From an uncultured Acidimicrobiales bacterium (GTDB lineage Bacteria > Actinomycetota > Acidimicrobiia > Acidimicrobiales > SHLQ01), in NCBI GenBank assembly GCA_938015295.1, contig CALLQB010000007.1:1-64000 (forward strand): DNA of 64,000 nt, given 5' to 3'. Shown here piece after piece: positions 44,496 through 52,435 of this stretch (its first letter is position 1; each line of letters opens with the position of its first letter). The position numbers were made by a program, and so were the translations under genes. Under the pieces are notes generated by a model, which saw only the letters and a program-made list of their open reading frames with translations, did no database searches and was not told where the DNA came from.

Positions 44496-45824
44496 CTAAC
44501 CCGGTTGGATGCGGTCTTCGAGAAGGCGCATCAGTACCTCGTGCTGCCCTACGGTGACCGGCCCGTGCGACCCCGGGTGCATGTCATCGCCGGCAACAAC
44601 CAGGGCAAACGCTTCAGCAAAATCGCCTTGGCCTGCAGCGAAATCAGAAAGGCTCTCACCGACCCACCACGAGTCGAGGCCTCTCGCCTCCATCCACAAC
44701 CATCGGTCGGCATCCTCAAGGTACGTGAGGTCATAGGCGTGGCCCAGCTCGTGCGCCACAACGCTGGCCAGCAGCGCCGGGGTGTCGCCGGGCCGCACAA
44801 AGATCTCGATCACCTTGCGTTCGGTGAACGCGAGGCCCCGAAATCCTTCACGTGGGCCTTTGAACTCGATCGTCCACTCCGGAAGCGTTGCCCCGACATC
44901 GAGCTTGATTCGCTGCATTGTCTCGGCGACCAGCGCAGCATCGGCGGGGTTCTCGACAATCGGAACGAAGGTCGGCGACTCGTCGCGTACCTCGGTTGCC
45001 CGAGCAACTTCGGTCCGCTGGTCGGCGGGCAAAACCGTCTCCGGCAACGTAAAACCGGTTGTCGAAGCAACGCTGCTTACCACGGTGCTGTCGGGGAAGG
45101 CAGGCGATGCGCCGGCTCGTTCAATCGTGACGTTCGACGGCAAGACGAATCCTGGCGCTTGCTCGACAACGAGCGACGTTGGTGTGCCGTCGGCACCAAG
45201 CGAGGAACGGCGGTCGGTGTCTGGGTCATCAGACGAAGAAGCAAACACAAGCGCACCGAGCCCGACCGCCCCAACAAACAGGCCGGCTCCAGGAACCCAC
45301 AACTTTTTCTTGAGCCGCTCGAGAAGCGACACAAGCTCGGGGTCGTTGGCCGCCATCGCCGCAAGGAGTTGCTCTTCGATCAGCTCTGATCGTTCAAGCA
45401 ACGATGCTTCGAGAATTGCTAAATCGTCGCCGCGAAGCGGAATCTGGGCGCTACCAGGCTCAATGCCGCGGACGAGATACAGCAGCGACAGATACCGGTC
45501 GAGGATCGCCTGATGTTGCACGCTCTCAAGCTGTGTTTCGTGCCCCGCGACACGCAAATAACGAGCGCCAACGTCGAGGCAGAGTTTTGCCCGATGGGGC
45601 ACCACTTCGGCGCACGGCACTCGATACAACTTGCTGAGCAGTGGCAACACATCTTCGCGGACCACCGTGTTGCCGGTCTCGATCATCGCTAGTTCGGCTG
45701 CGGTGAAGATCCCGCCCGACTGCACGGCGATGGCATCGAGATCCATCCCGTGTGCCAGACGCGTTTCAGCGAGCAATGCACCAAAGCGATGCGCTGGGAT
45801 GAGATCGGCCACAGGTGCGGTCAC
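44496..45824 (-). CDS. HTH - single helix - extracellular HExxH metallopeptidase fusion, copy B
   Basis: A 442-residue paralogue of the next gene. Same order: HTH (about 10-80, RFGALLAETRLAHGMDLDAI), helical segment containing AILEASLLERSELIEEQLLA identical to copy A, membrane helix (176-196), then a longer and different Ser/Thr/Pro-rich stalk (200-290) and the metallopeptidase-like domain with VVAHELGHAYDLTYLED (HELGH 358-362) and GDFAEAFALVVAG (Glu404). The invariant VVPHRAKLCLD in both suggests a functional cytoplasmic site. Transcribed first of the pair after an intrinsic terminator, so probably from its own promoter. Confidence 0.8.
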   Translation of the reverse strand: MTAPVADLIPAHRFGALLAETRLAHGMDLDAIAVQSGGIFTAAELAMIETGNTVVREDVLPLLSKLYRVPCAEVVPHRAKLCLDVGARYLRVAGHETQLESVQHQAILDRYLSLLYLVRGIEPGSAQIPLRGDDLAILEASLLERSELIEEQLLAAMAANDPELVSLLERLKKKLWVPGAGLFVGAVGLGALVFASSSDDPDTDRRSSLGADGTPTSLVVEQAPGFVLPSNVTIERAGASPAFPDSTVVSSVASTTGFTLPETVLPADQRTEVARATEVRDESPTFVPIVENPADAALVAETMQRIKLDVGATLPEWTIEFKGPREGFRGLAFTERKVIEIFVRPGDTPALLASVVAHELGHAYDLTYLEDADRWLWMEARGLDSWWVGESLSDFAAGQGDFAEAFALVVAGDDMHPGSHGPVTVGQHEVLMRLLEDRIQPG

Positions 45825-45860
45825 CCTTGAAAGATCGGCAACCGCCGGTGGCGTCTGGAG

Positions 45861-45884
45861 AAGAAAGCCCCAAACGGGGCATTT
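45861..45884 (-). terminator. Intrinsic terminator after the thioesterase gene
   Basis: On the minus strand GCCCC (45880-45876) pairs with GGGGC (45871-45867) around a GTTT loop and is followed by TTTCTTCT. It isolates the thioesterase from the HTH-peptidase genes downstream. Confidence 0.7.
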
Positions 45885-45887
45885 GGC

Positions 45888-46685
45888 TTAGCGAGCCCGC
45901 ATTTGGCTGGTTTGACTGGCCGTCGCCAGCAGGGTGCCGTCCTCGGCCCAGAGGTGCACGATTCCTTGGCAAAAGCCGTTGGTGATCGAAAAGATCTGTA
46001 CGTCGGCCAGCACCCAGGTAGTCGGCACAAGCTCGACCACTCGGATCGTGTTGTCGAGGCTGGTAAATGAGGTCCTGGTTGGTTGCGGCCCGATGGCCAT
46101 ATGGGCCCCGAACGGCACGTAGTCGCCCAAAATGCCCAGCACGCCGGCGTCGACGTCGAGTTCGTCGGGAATTTTGAACCACAACGCAGAGCGTCCGTCG
46201 GGCACAGCCGGATCGTTGTCGCGATCGAGGTTTCCTCTGGCAAGGCGCCGTTCGAACCTCGACGAGATCGTCGGACGGTCGGACAGAAACGTACTGACCG
46301 GGCAATCGTCGGGAGCGGGAACCTCGAGTCGCTCGACCCAGGAGTTATGTAAGGCCGAGTCGCGGTTGCCAAGTGCGGCCATGACTTCGATCACAGGACG
46401 CCCGTCGACATGAGCCAAACAAAACGCCTGCGTGGTGCCCTTGCCTGCCGCCCGAATCGTGACATCCACAGTGATTTCTTCGGGTGGTTTCGAATAACTG
46501 ATGAACTGGCCCGTGGCCCAAACCAGGGGCCGCTCGGCTGCCATTTCGAGGGCGCTAATGGCCGCCCCAAGGGCCGCCCCGCCAAATATCGAGCCTGCGC
46601 CAGAGCAGATCTCGTCCACGACGGGGAGGGTCCAGCTGAGATCAGCCTTGCCGGATGAAAGACCGAGAAATTCGCCTGAGTGCAC
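45888..46685 (-). CDS. TesB-like double-hotdog acyl-CoA thioesterase family protein
   Basis: A 265-residue protein. The longest frame starts at ATG 46730, only 10 nt from the divergent gene; I prefer GTG 46685 (HSGEFLGLSSGKADLSW), where family similarity begins. First hotdog: GAGSIFGGAALGAAISALE, PLVWATGQFISYSKPPEEI, and TQAFCLAHVDGRPVIEVMA. Second hotdog: ALWFKIPDELDVDAGVLGILGDYVP, TSLDNTIRVVELVPTTWVLAD and FCQGIVHLWAEDGTLLATASQ. Acyl-CoA thioesterases of this type release fatty acids or CoA-bound intermediates. A terminator follows its stop. Confidence 0.82.
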   Translation of the reverse strand: MHSGEFLGLSSGKADLSWTLPVVDEICSGAGSIFGGAALGAAISALEMAAERPLVWATGQFISYSKPPEEITVDVTIRAAGKGTTQAFCLAHVDGRPVIEVMAALGNRDSALHNSWVERLEVPAPDDCPVSTFLSDRPTISSRFERRLARGNLDRDNDPAVPDGRSALWFKIPDELDVDAGVLGILGDYVPFGAHMAIGPQPTRTSFTSLDNTIRVVELVPTTWVLADVQIFSITNGFCQGIVHLWAEDGTLLATASQTSQMRAR

Positions 46686-46739
46686 GCAAATCAGGATAGG
46701 TGGATCGAGCCTGTCACACCCCCTCTGCATACTTGAAAC

Positions 46740-47081
46740 ATGAGCACGCAGCGCACCACCGCAACACCATCAGCACTTCCCTTCGACCTTTCGGCACCGG
46801 TAACCAAACCTCGCCCAAAGAAGTCCACCAAGACCACGGCGACGACGCCAAAGGCCGGGGTCCACACCACTCGTAATCTCGAGCAGGTACGCAAGGCGAA
46901 GACCGCAAAGCGTTCCTCGCGCCAATCCGCGTCTGCCGCACACAACCAGTGGCGCCTCGACGAACGCACTCGCCAAACCGGGAAAGCCGGCATTGCCTCA
47001 GCGCGGCAGGTTCTGGCCAGTGCACGCCAGCAACGGTTCGCGGAAATGGGCGATATCTCCGCATCGCCCACCGCGGCCTAG
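46740..47081 (+). CDS. Small basic protein of unknown function
   Basis: A 113-residue, Lys/Arg/Thr/Ala-rich protein starting at ATG 46740. The first 50 residues are disordered (RPKKSTKTTATTPKAG); the second half is helical (NLEQVRKAKTAKRSSRQ, GIASARQVLASARQQRFAEM). It may bind nucleic acid by charge. No homolog recognised. Divergent from the thioesterase across a short gap and 57 nt before the nuclease gene. Confidence 0.5.
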   Translation: MSTQRTTATPSALPFDLSAPVTKPRPKKSTKTTATTPKAGVHTTRNLEQVRKAKTAKRSSRQSASAAHNQWRLDERTRQTGKAGIASARQVLASARQQRFAEMGDISASPTAA

Positions 47082-47138
47082 GCTCACTACTGCGCCACTC
47101 CCCTTCCCCCTCATTCCTGCTTGCTGCTCCGGGGTTTT

Positions 47139-47711
47139 GTGGCTTCTTCACGCTTTGTTTCGTCTTTCGCGCCGACATCTTTCTGGCTTGTGCTTGTACT
47201 CGTACTTGTCTCCTGCACCCCAGAATCAGCGCAAACATCGCCCGATTTCGCTAGTGCGGGGTTCCGGCCCGGCTTCGCGCCCAACGCCGAGGTGATTGCG
47301 ACGGTCGATGGCGACACCGTTCGGCTGCGTTTTGCGTCGGGCGACGAGGTTGTACGGCTTCTCGGCGTCGACACACCCGAAACCGTCGACCCGAACCGGG
47401 CGGCCCAGTGTTACGGAGCAGAGGCGTCTGCTTTTGTCGCCGAGCTGCTCCCGCCCGGCACCCAGGTGCTCGTCACTCGCGACCTGCAGGCTCGCGACAA
47501 GTTTGGGCGCCTCTTGGGTTACATCTACCGGGCCGCCGACGGCACGTTCGTCAACATCGAACTGTTGCGCCAGGGGTACGCCGATACGTTGTCGATCGAA
47601 CCGAACACAACCTTTCGTAGTCAGTTCGCTCAAGCAAAACGGCAGGCCGCTGCAACGCGGAGCGGACTGTGGGGAATCTGTGACGGCCCCGACCAACCAC
47701 TCGACCGCTGA
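47139..47711 (+). CDS. Thermonuclease-like (SNase) lipoprotein
   Basis: A 190-residue secreted nuclease-fold protein. I use GTG 47139; a TTG at 47121 is possible. The signal peptide ends LVLVSC, a lipobox. The SNase domain has NAEVIATVDGDTVRLRF (metal Asp), VVRLLGVDTPETVDP (Arg and Asp-Thr-Pro-Glu), CYGAEASAFVAELLPPG, VLVTRDLQARDKFGRLLGYI and the end RSGLWGICDG. These match staphylococcal nuclease active-site arginine, Asp and Glu positions. It probably degrades nucleic acid outside the cell. Twenty nucleotides before the ChbG-like gene. Confidence 0.88.
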   Translation: MASSRFVSSFAPTSFWLVLVLVLVSCTPESAQTSPDFASAGFRPGFAPNAEVIATVDGDTVRLRFASGDEVVRLLGVDTPETVDPNRAAQCYGAEASAFVAELLPPGTQVLVTRDLQARDKFGRLLGYIYRAADGTFVNIELLRQGYADTLSIEPNTTFRSQFAQAKRQAAATRSGLWGICDGPDQPLDR

Positions 47712-47730
47712 CACTGGGTACCTTTGCAGT

Positions 47731-48561
47731 GTGAGCGAACTTTCCGAACGCCTCGGATTCTCGGCGAATACACGTCTTGTTCTGTTAAGCGCTGATCTGC
47801 TTGGTAGCAGCCATGCGTCGACCGAGGGCGCCTATGCCGCCGTTCGCTCTGGGCTCGCCACCGGCGCCACCTTGTCGATTCCTGGCCCATGGTCGCGTTA
47901 TGCCGCCTCGCAATACCGCGGCGAAGACGTTGGAGTTCTCCTCACCCTCAATGCCGAACTCGATACGTTGCGATGGGGCCCCATCACCCATGCCCCATCC
48001 CTGCTCGACGGCGAGGGCGGGTTCCCGCGAACCCTTGAAGACCTTTGGGATCACGCCGACCTCGAGGAGGTTCGCCGAGAATGTCGAGCGCAGGTCGAGC
48101 GAGCAATCCTGTGGGGATTTCGTCTGACCCACCTGGCGACGCTTCGCAGCGCTTTGCAACAGCGGCCCGAGTTCTTCGACATTCTTCTCGATCTCGGATG
48201 TGAGTATCGCCTGCCGATCAGGCTGCACGGCGTCGAACGAGAAGCCGAGGTCGGTTTTCCGTTTCGTCAGCTCGCTGTCGAAGAAGGCGTCGTGATTCCC
48301 GACCGGGTCATCCACGCTTCAGGGGTAGCTCGCACCGATTTCGAAAAGCTTCTTAGCGGCCTCGAACCCGGCATCACCGAGATCATCTTCGAACCAGCGA
48401 CCGACTCGGCCGAGCTGCGAGCAGCCGATCCACGCTGGTCTTCGAGAGTGAGCGATCTCGATCTTCTGGTGGGCGACTCTGGCATCGCTGCCACCATCGA
48501 GCGGGCGCTCATCGAGCCGGTGTCCTACAAATCCCTCTGCATGCTTCAGCGCAGAAGCTAA
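47731..48561 (+). CDS. YdjC/ChbG-like carbohydrate deacetylase homologue, metal site apparently lost
   Basis: A 276-residue protein from GTG 47731. Fold signatures of the ChbG/HpnK-type YdjC family are clear: GAYAAVRSGLATGATLSIPG, LRWGPITHAPSLLDGEGGFP, TLEDLWDHADLEEVRRECRA and EYRLPIRLHG. However, the family's metal ligands are replaced. ADDxG is SADLLG, GVHLTL is GVLLTLN, and THLDSH is THLATLR. Family members remove acetyl groups from chitooligosaccharides or diacetylchitobiose. This copy is therefore probably inactive as a deacetylase or has a different role such as binding. Start and reading frame are otherwise normal. Confidence 0.75.
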   Translation: MSELSERLGFSANTRLVLLSADLLGSSHASTEGAYAAVRSGLATGATLSIPGPWSRYAASQYRGEDVGVLLTLNAELDTLRWGPITHAPSLLDGEGGFPRTLEDLWDHADLEEVRRECRAQVERAILWGFRLTHLATLRSALQQRPEFFDILLDLGCEYRLPIRLHGVEREAEVGFPFRQLAVEEGVVIPDRVIHASGVARTDFEKLLSGLEPGITEIIFEPATDSAELRAADPRWSSRVSDLDLLVGDSGIAATIERALIEPVSYKSLCMLQRRS

Positions 48562-48569
48562 CGCCTTCG

Positions 48570-48971
48570 TTAGGTTTCGGTAAAGGCGGTGTCGGCGTAC
48601 ACGGCGGCCTGAAAGGCTCGATATTCGTCGCTTCGTAGCACGTCGCCCCACTCGTAGAGCCACGTTGGGTAGTCGCCTTCGACCTTGATGCGACCTTGCA
48701 TAAACGCCGCTTCGGCACTCAGCTCACCCGACAGCATCTTGACGTCGTAGGGGTATTTCCAGGTGACAGTGAGGGTGGCCTCTTTGTGTTTCCCTAGCGA
48801 CGCTTCGGCGACCCGACCATCGACGACCACGTCGTACCAACGGACGTTACCGTTGGGTGTTTTCTCGACCACATACTGTGTGATGAGGTTGAGCCCGTCG
48901 CGGGCTGGGAGTTCTGCACCGGCCTCAACGTACCGGGCCATCCACTCGTCGGTGAGGTACTCGACGCTCAC
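48570..48971 (-). CDS. SCP2 sterol-binding-domain protein
   Basis: A 133-residue lipid-binding protein. It contains MSVEYLTDEWMARYVEAG, the central strands LITQYVVEKTPNGNVRWYDVV and LGKHKEATLTVTWKYPYDVKM, and the terminal GRIKVEGDYPTWLYEW helix that closes the SCP2 pocket. Such proteins carry acyl-CoA or sterol ligands. Its ATG shares a base with the mca stop, making it the last gene of the mgtE-phoU-mca operon. Ligand unknown. Confidence 0.8.
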   Translation of the reverse strand: MSVEYLTDEWMARYVEAGAELPARDGLNLITQYVVEKTPNGNVRWYDVVVDGRVAEASLGKHKEATLTVTWKYPYDVKMLSGELSAEAAFMQGRIKVEGDYPTWLYEWGDVLRSDEYRAFQAAVYADTAFTET

Positions 48972-49873
48972 TAGAGAGAAACTGTCTGGGCAAGATGTTC
49001 ACGGACGCCGGCAAAGAGATCATCCTCTGGCGTGTCGACTGGCACCAACGATCGGCCCAGGATGTAGTCGTCGAAGGGATATGCGGCGCGAGCGGCGTCG
49101 TCGGGAAGACCGAACCAGAACGGCGAGGCAGGGTCAACCTGGGTGCCGTGGGCAAGTAGTGCTTTGCTCCGCACGTCAAAATGGGCGCCGATGTCGACCT
49201 TGGTGGTGATGCGATCGTCCTGACTTGGCCGTTTGAACCACTCCTCGGTGTACGGCGATTCAAGCTCGAGTTCCTGATACTTCGCGTGCATCGCCTCAAG
49301 ACGCGCACGCGACCAGGTGGTGTAGTACATCTTGAGCACGGTCCAGGGCTCGCCGAGGTGCGGTTTATACGACGAGTCGGCGCTCAACTCGAAGGCCGGA
49401 ATACTGATGTCGTGCACCCGCAGATGATCGGGGTGACGATAGCCCTGCTGATCGTCGCTATAGGTGACCAGCACGTGCGGGCGGTGCAGACGAATGAGCC
49501 GAACAAACCGGTCGACGGCATCGTCAACCGGCGCCTGCCAGAAACACTCGGGATGCTGGTTGGCCTCGGAATCTTCCATCCCCGAGTCGCGGTATCCGAG
49601 CATTTCGACGGTGTCATACCCAATGATCTCGGCCGCATTGGCCAACTCTTGGCGCCGCACAGCCTGCATGTTGTTGCGCACGTCGTCGGTGTCGAGCGCC
49701 GGATTAAGAATGTCGCCTTCTTCGCCGCCGGTTGCACACACCAGCACCGTGCCAGCACCGCCTGCTTTGTACAGCGCTATCGAACCGGCGCCCTTGCTCG
49801 ACTCGTCGTCGGGATGTGCGTGGATACTGAGAATTCGAAGCCCGGCGTATGCGCCGTCAGATGAAGAAGCCAT
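48971..49873 (-). CDS. mca: Mycothiol S-conjugate amidase-like deacetylase
   Basis: A 300-residue LmbE/PIG-L enzyme. RILSIHAHPDDESSKGAGS is the Mca-type active site (AHPDDE with SSKG following), then CATGGEEGDILNPALD, MLGYRDSGMEDSEANQHPECF, VTYSDDQQGYRHPDHLRVHD (second zinc site) and the C-terminal GTQVDPASPFWFG. Mca cleaves mycothiol-drug conjugates to mercapturic acids. This copy is closer to Mca than the paralogue at 2453-3280, which supports mycothiol use by the host. It is followed by SCP2 and preceded by the PhoU-TrkA_C gene. Confidence 0.88.
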   Translation of the reverse strand: MASSSDGAYAGLRILSIHAHPDDESSKGAGSIALYKAGGAGTVLVCATGGEEGDILNPALDTDDVRNNMQAVRRQELANAAEIIGYDTVEMLGYRDSGMEDSEANQHPECFWQAPVDDAVDRFVRLIRLHRPHVLVTYSDDQQGYRHPDHLRVHDISIPAFELSADSSYKPHLGEPWTVLKMYYTTWSRARLEAMHAKYQELELESPYTEEWFKRPSQDDRITTKVDIGAHFDVRSKALLAHGTQVDPASPFWFGLPDDAARAAYPFDDYILGRSLVPVDTPEDDLFAGVREHLAQTVSL

Positions 49874-49891
49874 GAGACAAACGAATGTAGA

Positions 49892-51121
49892 TCAGCGGGA
49901 GCCTGTTGGGACGAGTTCGCGCTCGCCGGTTTCTTCATCGTCGATAAGTTCCCAACCACATCGGCGGGCAAGAAGGACCCGTCCTTCGTCGGGCCCGACG
50001 GTGATGAGCTCATCTGTGGGGCGCAGAATTACCTGGCCGCCCGGCCGGTACAAGAACCCTCCGCCCCGACGGATTGCCAAAACGTCGAAGCCCGGCTCGA
50101 TATCGAGTTGCAATTCGGCCAACGATCGGCCGTCGCACGAACTGTCAGCGGCCACCGGAACCTTCATCACCACTTCATCGGATTCGCCAAGCGCTAAGCC
50201 AAGAATCGGATGCATCTCGGATTGGTCCTCGATAAGCGCCACCATCTGGCGGGCTTGATCGCCTATGTCTTCGGCAGCTTCAGCAAGATGAAGCAACCCA
50301 CGCAGCGGTCCAGGATCGACGTTGTCGGCCGCGGCACGGAGCACCCACAACTCGAGACGGTCCTTCATTTCATCGAGACGGTCTTCGAGGTGTTTCACCT
50401 CAGCGACAAGACCGATATCGGAAAGCACGATTGCTGAGTACGCCAGACCAACAGCAACTTCGGACAGGTTCTTCATTTCAACAAGAACGTCAACTGCACG
50501 ATCGAGGTCGGTGACCACGGTTTCTTCTTCGTGTTTGGGCGGTTCCCAGACTGGGGCCGCCGCCAACTGACGAAGCCGACCGATGCCGGCCGGTGATCCG
50601 CGAAGGAACAACACATCGCCCGGAACAGTCACATGGTCGCCAGACAGGGCGGTGATCCAGTGCCGGTCGCGACGCACCGCCATCACACGCATGCCGGCAG
50701 CCACCGGCAGTTCGAGTGCTGCAAGCGGCCGGTGGGCCATATGTGAACCATCGCTGACCAGCACGCGGTGCGAAACTTCTTCGGCTGCGGCTAGATCGGC
50801 AAGGAGTTGGATCGGAATGCCAAGTTTGTGGGTGACAACCCGTCCGATGTTGACGGCGTCGTTGCCGATCCGCTCGATTGCAGAAATCACCTGAAGCACC
50901 GACGACATCGCCGTAGCTTCTTTCGGGCTCCGCCCAGCCAGTACGCACATCGTGCGCATGTCAGAAACGAGATCGGTCATCTTCGCTTCGAGTTCGATGA
51001 CCTCTTCGGCCATGTCGGGATCGCTGAAGTAGACCGCAGCGTAGGCAAGATCGACCATGAGTTCTGAGGTGTCTTTCGCCTCAGCCAACATGGTCCGGAG
51101 ATTTCGAGGTTTATCGTCCAT
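49892..51121 (-). CDS. Double PhoU - TrkA_C regulatory protein
   Basis: A 409-residue cytoplasmic protein made of two similar halves. Each has a PhoU-like helical domain (about 1-95 and 210-305; ELMVDLAYAAVYFSDPDMAE and EVAVGLAYSAIVLSDIGLVA are clearly paralogous) and a TrkA_C/RCK-C beta domain (about 115-190 and 315-395; MRVMAVRRDRHWI, FDVLAIRRGGGFLYRP). TrkA_C domains bind ligands such as nucleotides or ions. It is transcribed with the MgtE-type channel gene 30 nt upstream and probably gates or controls it. The PhoU part is unlikely to be a phosphate regulator because no Pst genes are present. Confidence 0.88.
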   Translation of the reverse strand: MDDKPRNLRTMLAEAKDTSELMVDLAYAAVYFSDPDMAEEVIELEAKMTDLVSDMRTMCVLAGRSPKEATAMSSVLQVISAIERIGNDAVNIGRVVTHKLGIPIQLLADLAAAEEVSHRVLVSDGSHMAHRPLAALELPVAAGMRVMAVRRDRHWITALSGDHVTVPGDVLFLRGSPAGIGRLRQLAAAPVWEPPKHEEETVVTDLDRAVDVLVEMKNLSEVAVGLAYSAIVLSDIGLVAEVKHLEDRLDEMKDRLELWVLRAAADNVDPGPLRGLLHLAEAAEDIGDQARQMVALIEDQSEMHPILGLALGESDEVVMKVPVAADSSCDGRSLAELQLDIEPGFDVLAIRRGGGFLYRPGGQVILRPTDELITVGPDEGRVLLARRCGWELIDDEETGERELVPTGSR

Positions 51122-51151
51122 AGCTCTTTCGCTCTATTTTCACGACTGTAG

Positions 51152-52381
51152 TCACACGCCAACCAACACGATGGCGAGAATAAGGGTGAACGCACCGACA
51201 AAGTCGAGCGTCGAGGTCACGATGGGCATGCCGTAGGTGTCGGGATCGAAACCCATTCGCACTGCTGCCAGCGTCCCGTAGTAGGCCACCGCAACCAAAA
51301 ACAACGTTGCGAACGTGCCGCCCATTACCGCGATACTGATCATCGCGAGGAAGCCGGGGCTCGAGAAGCCAAAGATGTCGGCGGCCCCCTGGGCGAGTAT
51401 CGCGGTGAAGGCAAAAACCGGAATCGAGAGCAGAAAGATGGTGCGAATATCGCCGCGCGCGGCCTTTGCCGGGACCCGGGTGGGGTTGATCACGCCAAGG
51501 TGAAACTTGGTAGCTAGTCGGCTCGACAAAATACCACCCAACGAGCCGGCGGCTCCGAAGTAGCTGGGTAGCAAAATCAGCAGGCTTTCGTGTTCGGCGA
51601 ATTGATCGAGTCGTTTCTCGACGGTGATCCCGGCGATCAGATCGAGCAGCACCGCCACGCTGAGCACGGGGAACGATTCGATGGCGATCCGCCGCAGTAA
51701 CGGCAGCGCGGTGCGGAACATTGCGACGGCCGCTGCGAGACCGGCAAGACTCATCACAACAGCCAATGCCGAAGTCAGTTGCCCGCGTCGCGCCAACCAT
51801 GCAGCAACAAGCAGCGCCGGCAGCGTGGCGACATCGCCAACCCCGGTAACGAGCGGCGCGGTCACATTGTCGAGGTTCCATCCAAATCGCACCGATCCGG
51901 CGGTGAGCACCAAAGTGATAGCAAGCACCACAAAGCTCGCGAGCATGCCGCCAGCTACCGAGACAACAATGAAGTCGTCGATACCCATCGTCGGCGAAAC
52001 GCTAAACACCACGGCGACAAATTTGGCTAGCACTGCCGAGACCACCGACAGGCCCAGCGAAAGACCAATTGCGCCCACAATGTTCTGCCCCACCAGGGTG
52101 TCGAGGCGGCGGCTCAACGTAAACGTACCCATGGTGATCGCGGTGCCGAGGCGACTACCAAGGGCGCCGAACACGTTGCCTCGCAGAGCGATTGCCGCGG
52201 GCACCATCAGGAGCAGTCCGGGGAGATCCTCGAGCGTGTCAGTTGCTGATGCGAGAAAAAGGCCGCCCAAACTCATCGCCACCGTCGACAACACAAGCGC
52301 GACCAAGCTCTGACGGACACCCGTTGAGTCGGGGCCGAGAAGCGCGCGCAGACGCGCCATCGCTTTGTTGAGCAACGACAT
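51152..52381 (-). CDS. MgtE-type divalent cation transporter, membrane part only (two MgtE domains)
   Basis: A 409-residue membrane protein with about 10 helices, built from two MgtE/SLC41 membrane domains: PGLLLMVPAAIALRGNVFGA (PALRGN-like motif with Gly-Asn) and the second half ESLLILLPSYFGAAGSLGGI. The N-terminal cytosolic domain and CBS pair of classical bacterial MgtE are absent, so it looks like eukaryotic SLC41. Mg2+ transport is the best guess; other divalent ions cannot be excluded. First gene of the operon with PhoU-TrkA_C, Mca and SCP2. Confidence 0.87.
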   Translation of the reverse strand: MSLLNKAMARLRALLGPDSTGVRQSLVALVLSTVAMSLGGLFLASATDTLEDLPGLLLMVPAAIALRGNVFGALGSRLGTAITMGTFTLSRRLDTLVGQNIVGAIGLSLGLSVVSAVLAKFVAVVFSVSPTMGIDDFIVVSVAGGMLASFVVLAITLVLTAGSVRFGWNLDNVTAPLVTGVGDVATLPALLVAAWLARRGQLTSALAVVMSLAGLAAAVAMFRTALPLLRRIAIESFPVLSVAVLLDLIAGITVEKRLDQFAEHESLLILLPSYFGAAGSLGGILSSRLATKFHLGVINPTRVPAKAARGDIRTIFLLSIPVFAFTAILAQGAADIFGFSSPGFLAMISIAVMGGTFATLFLVAVAYYGTLAAVRMGFDPDTYGMPIVTSTLDFVGAFTLILAIVLVGV

Positions 52382-52435
52382 ACCGTGCCAAGTATTGCCG
52401 CACTCGGGCCAAGTCCCCCCTAACCTTTACCCACG

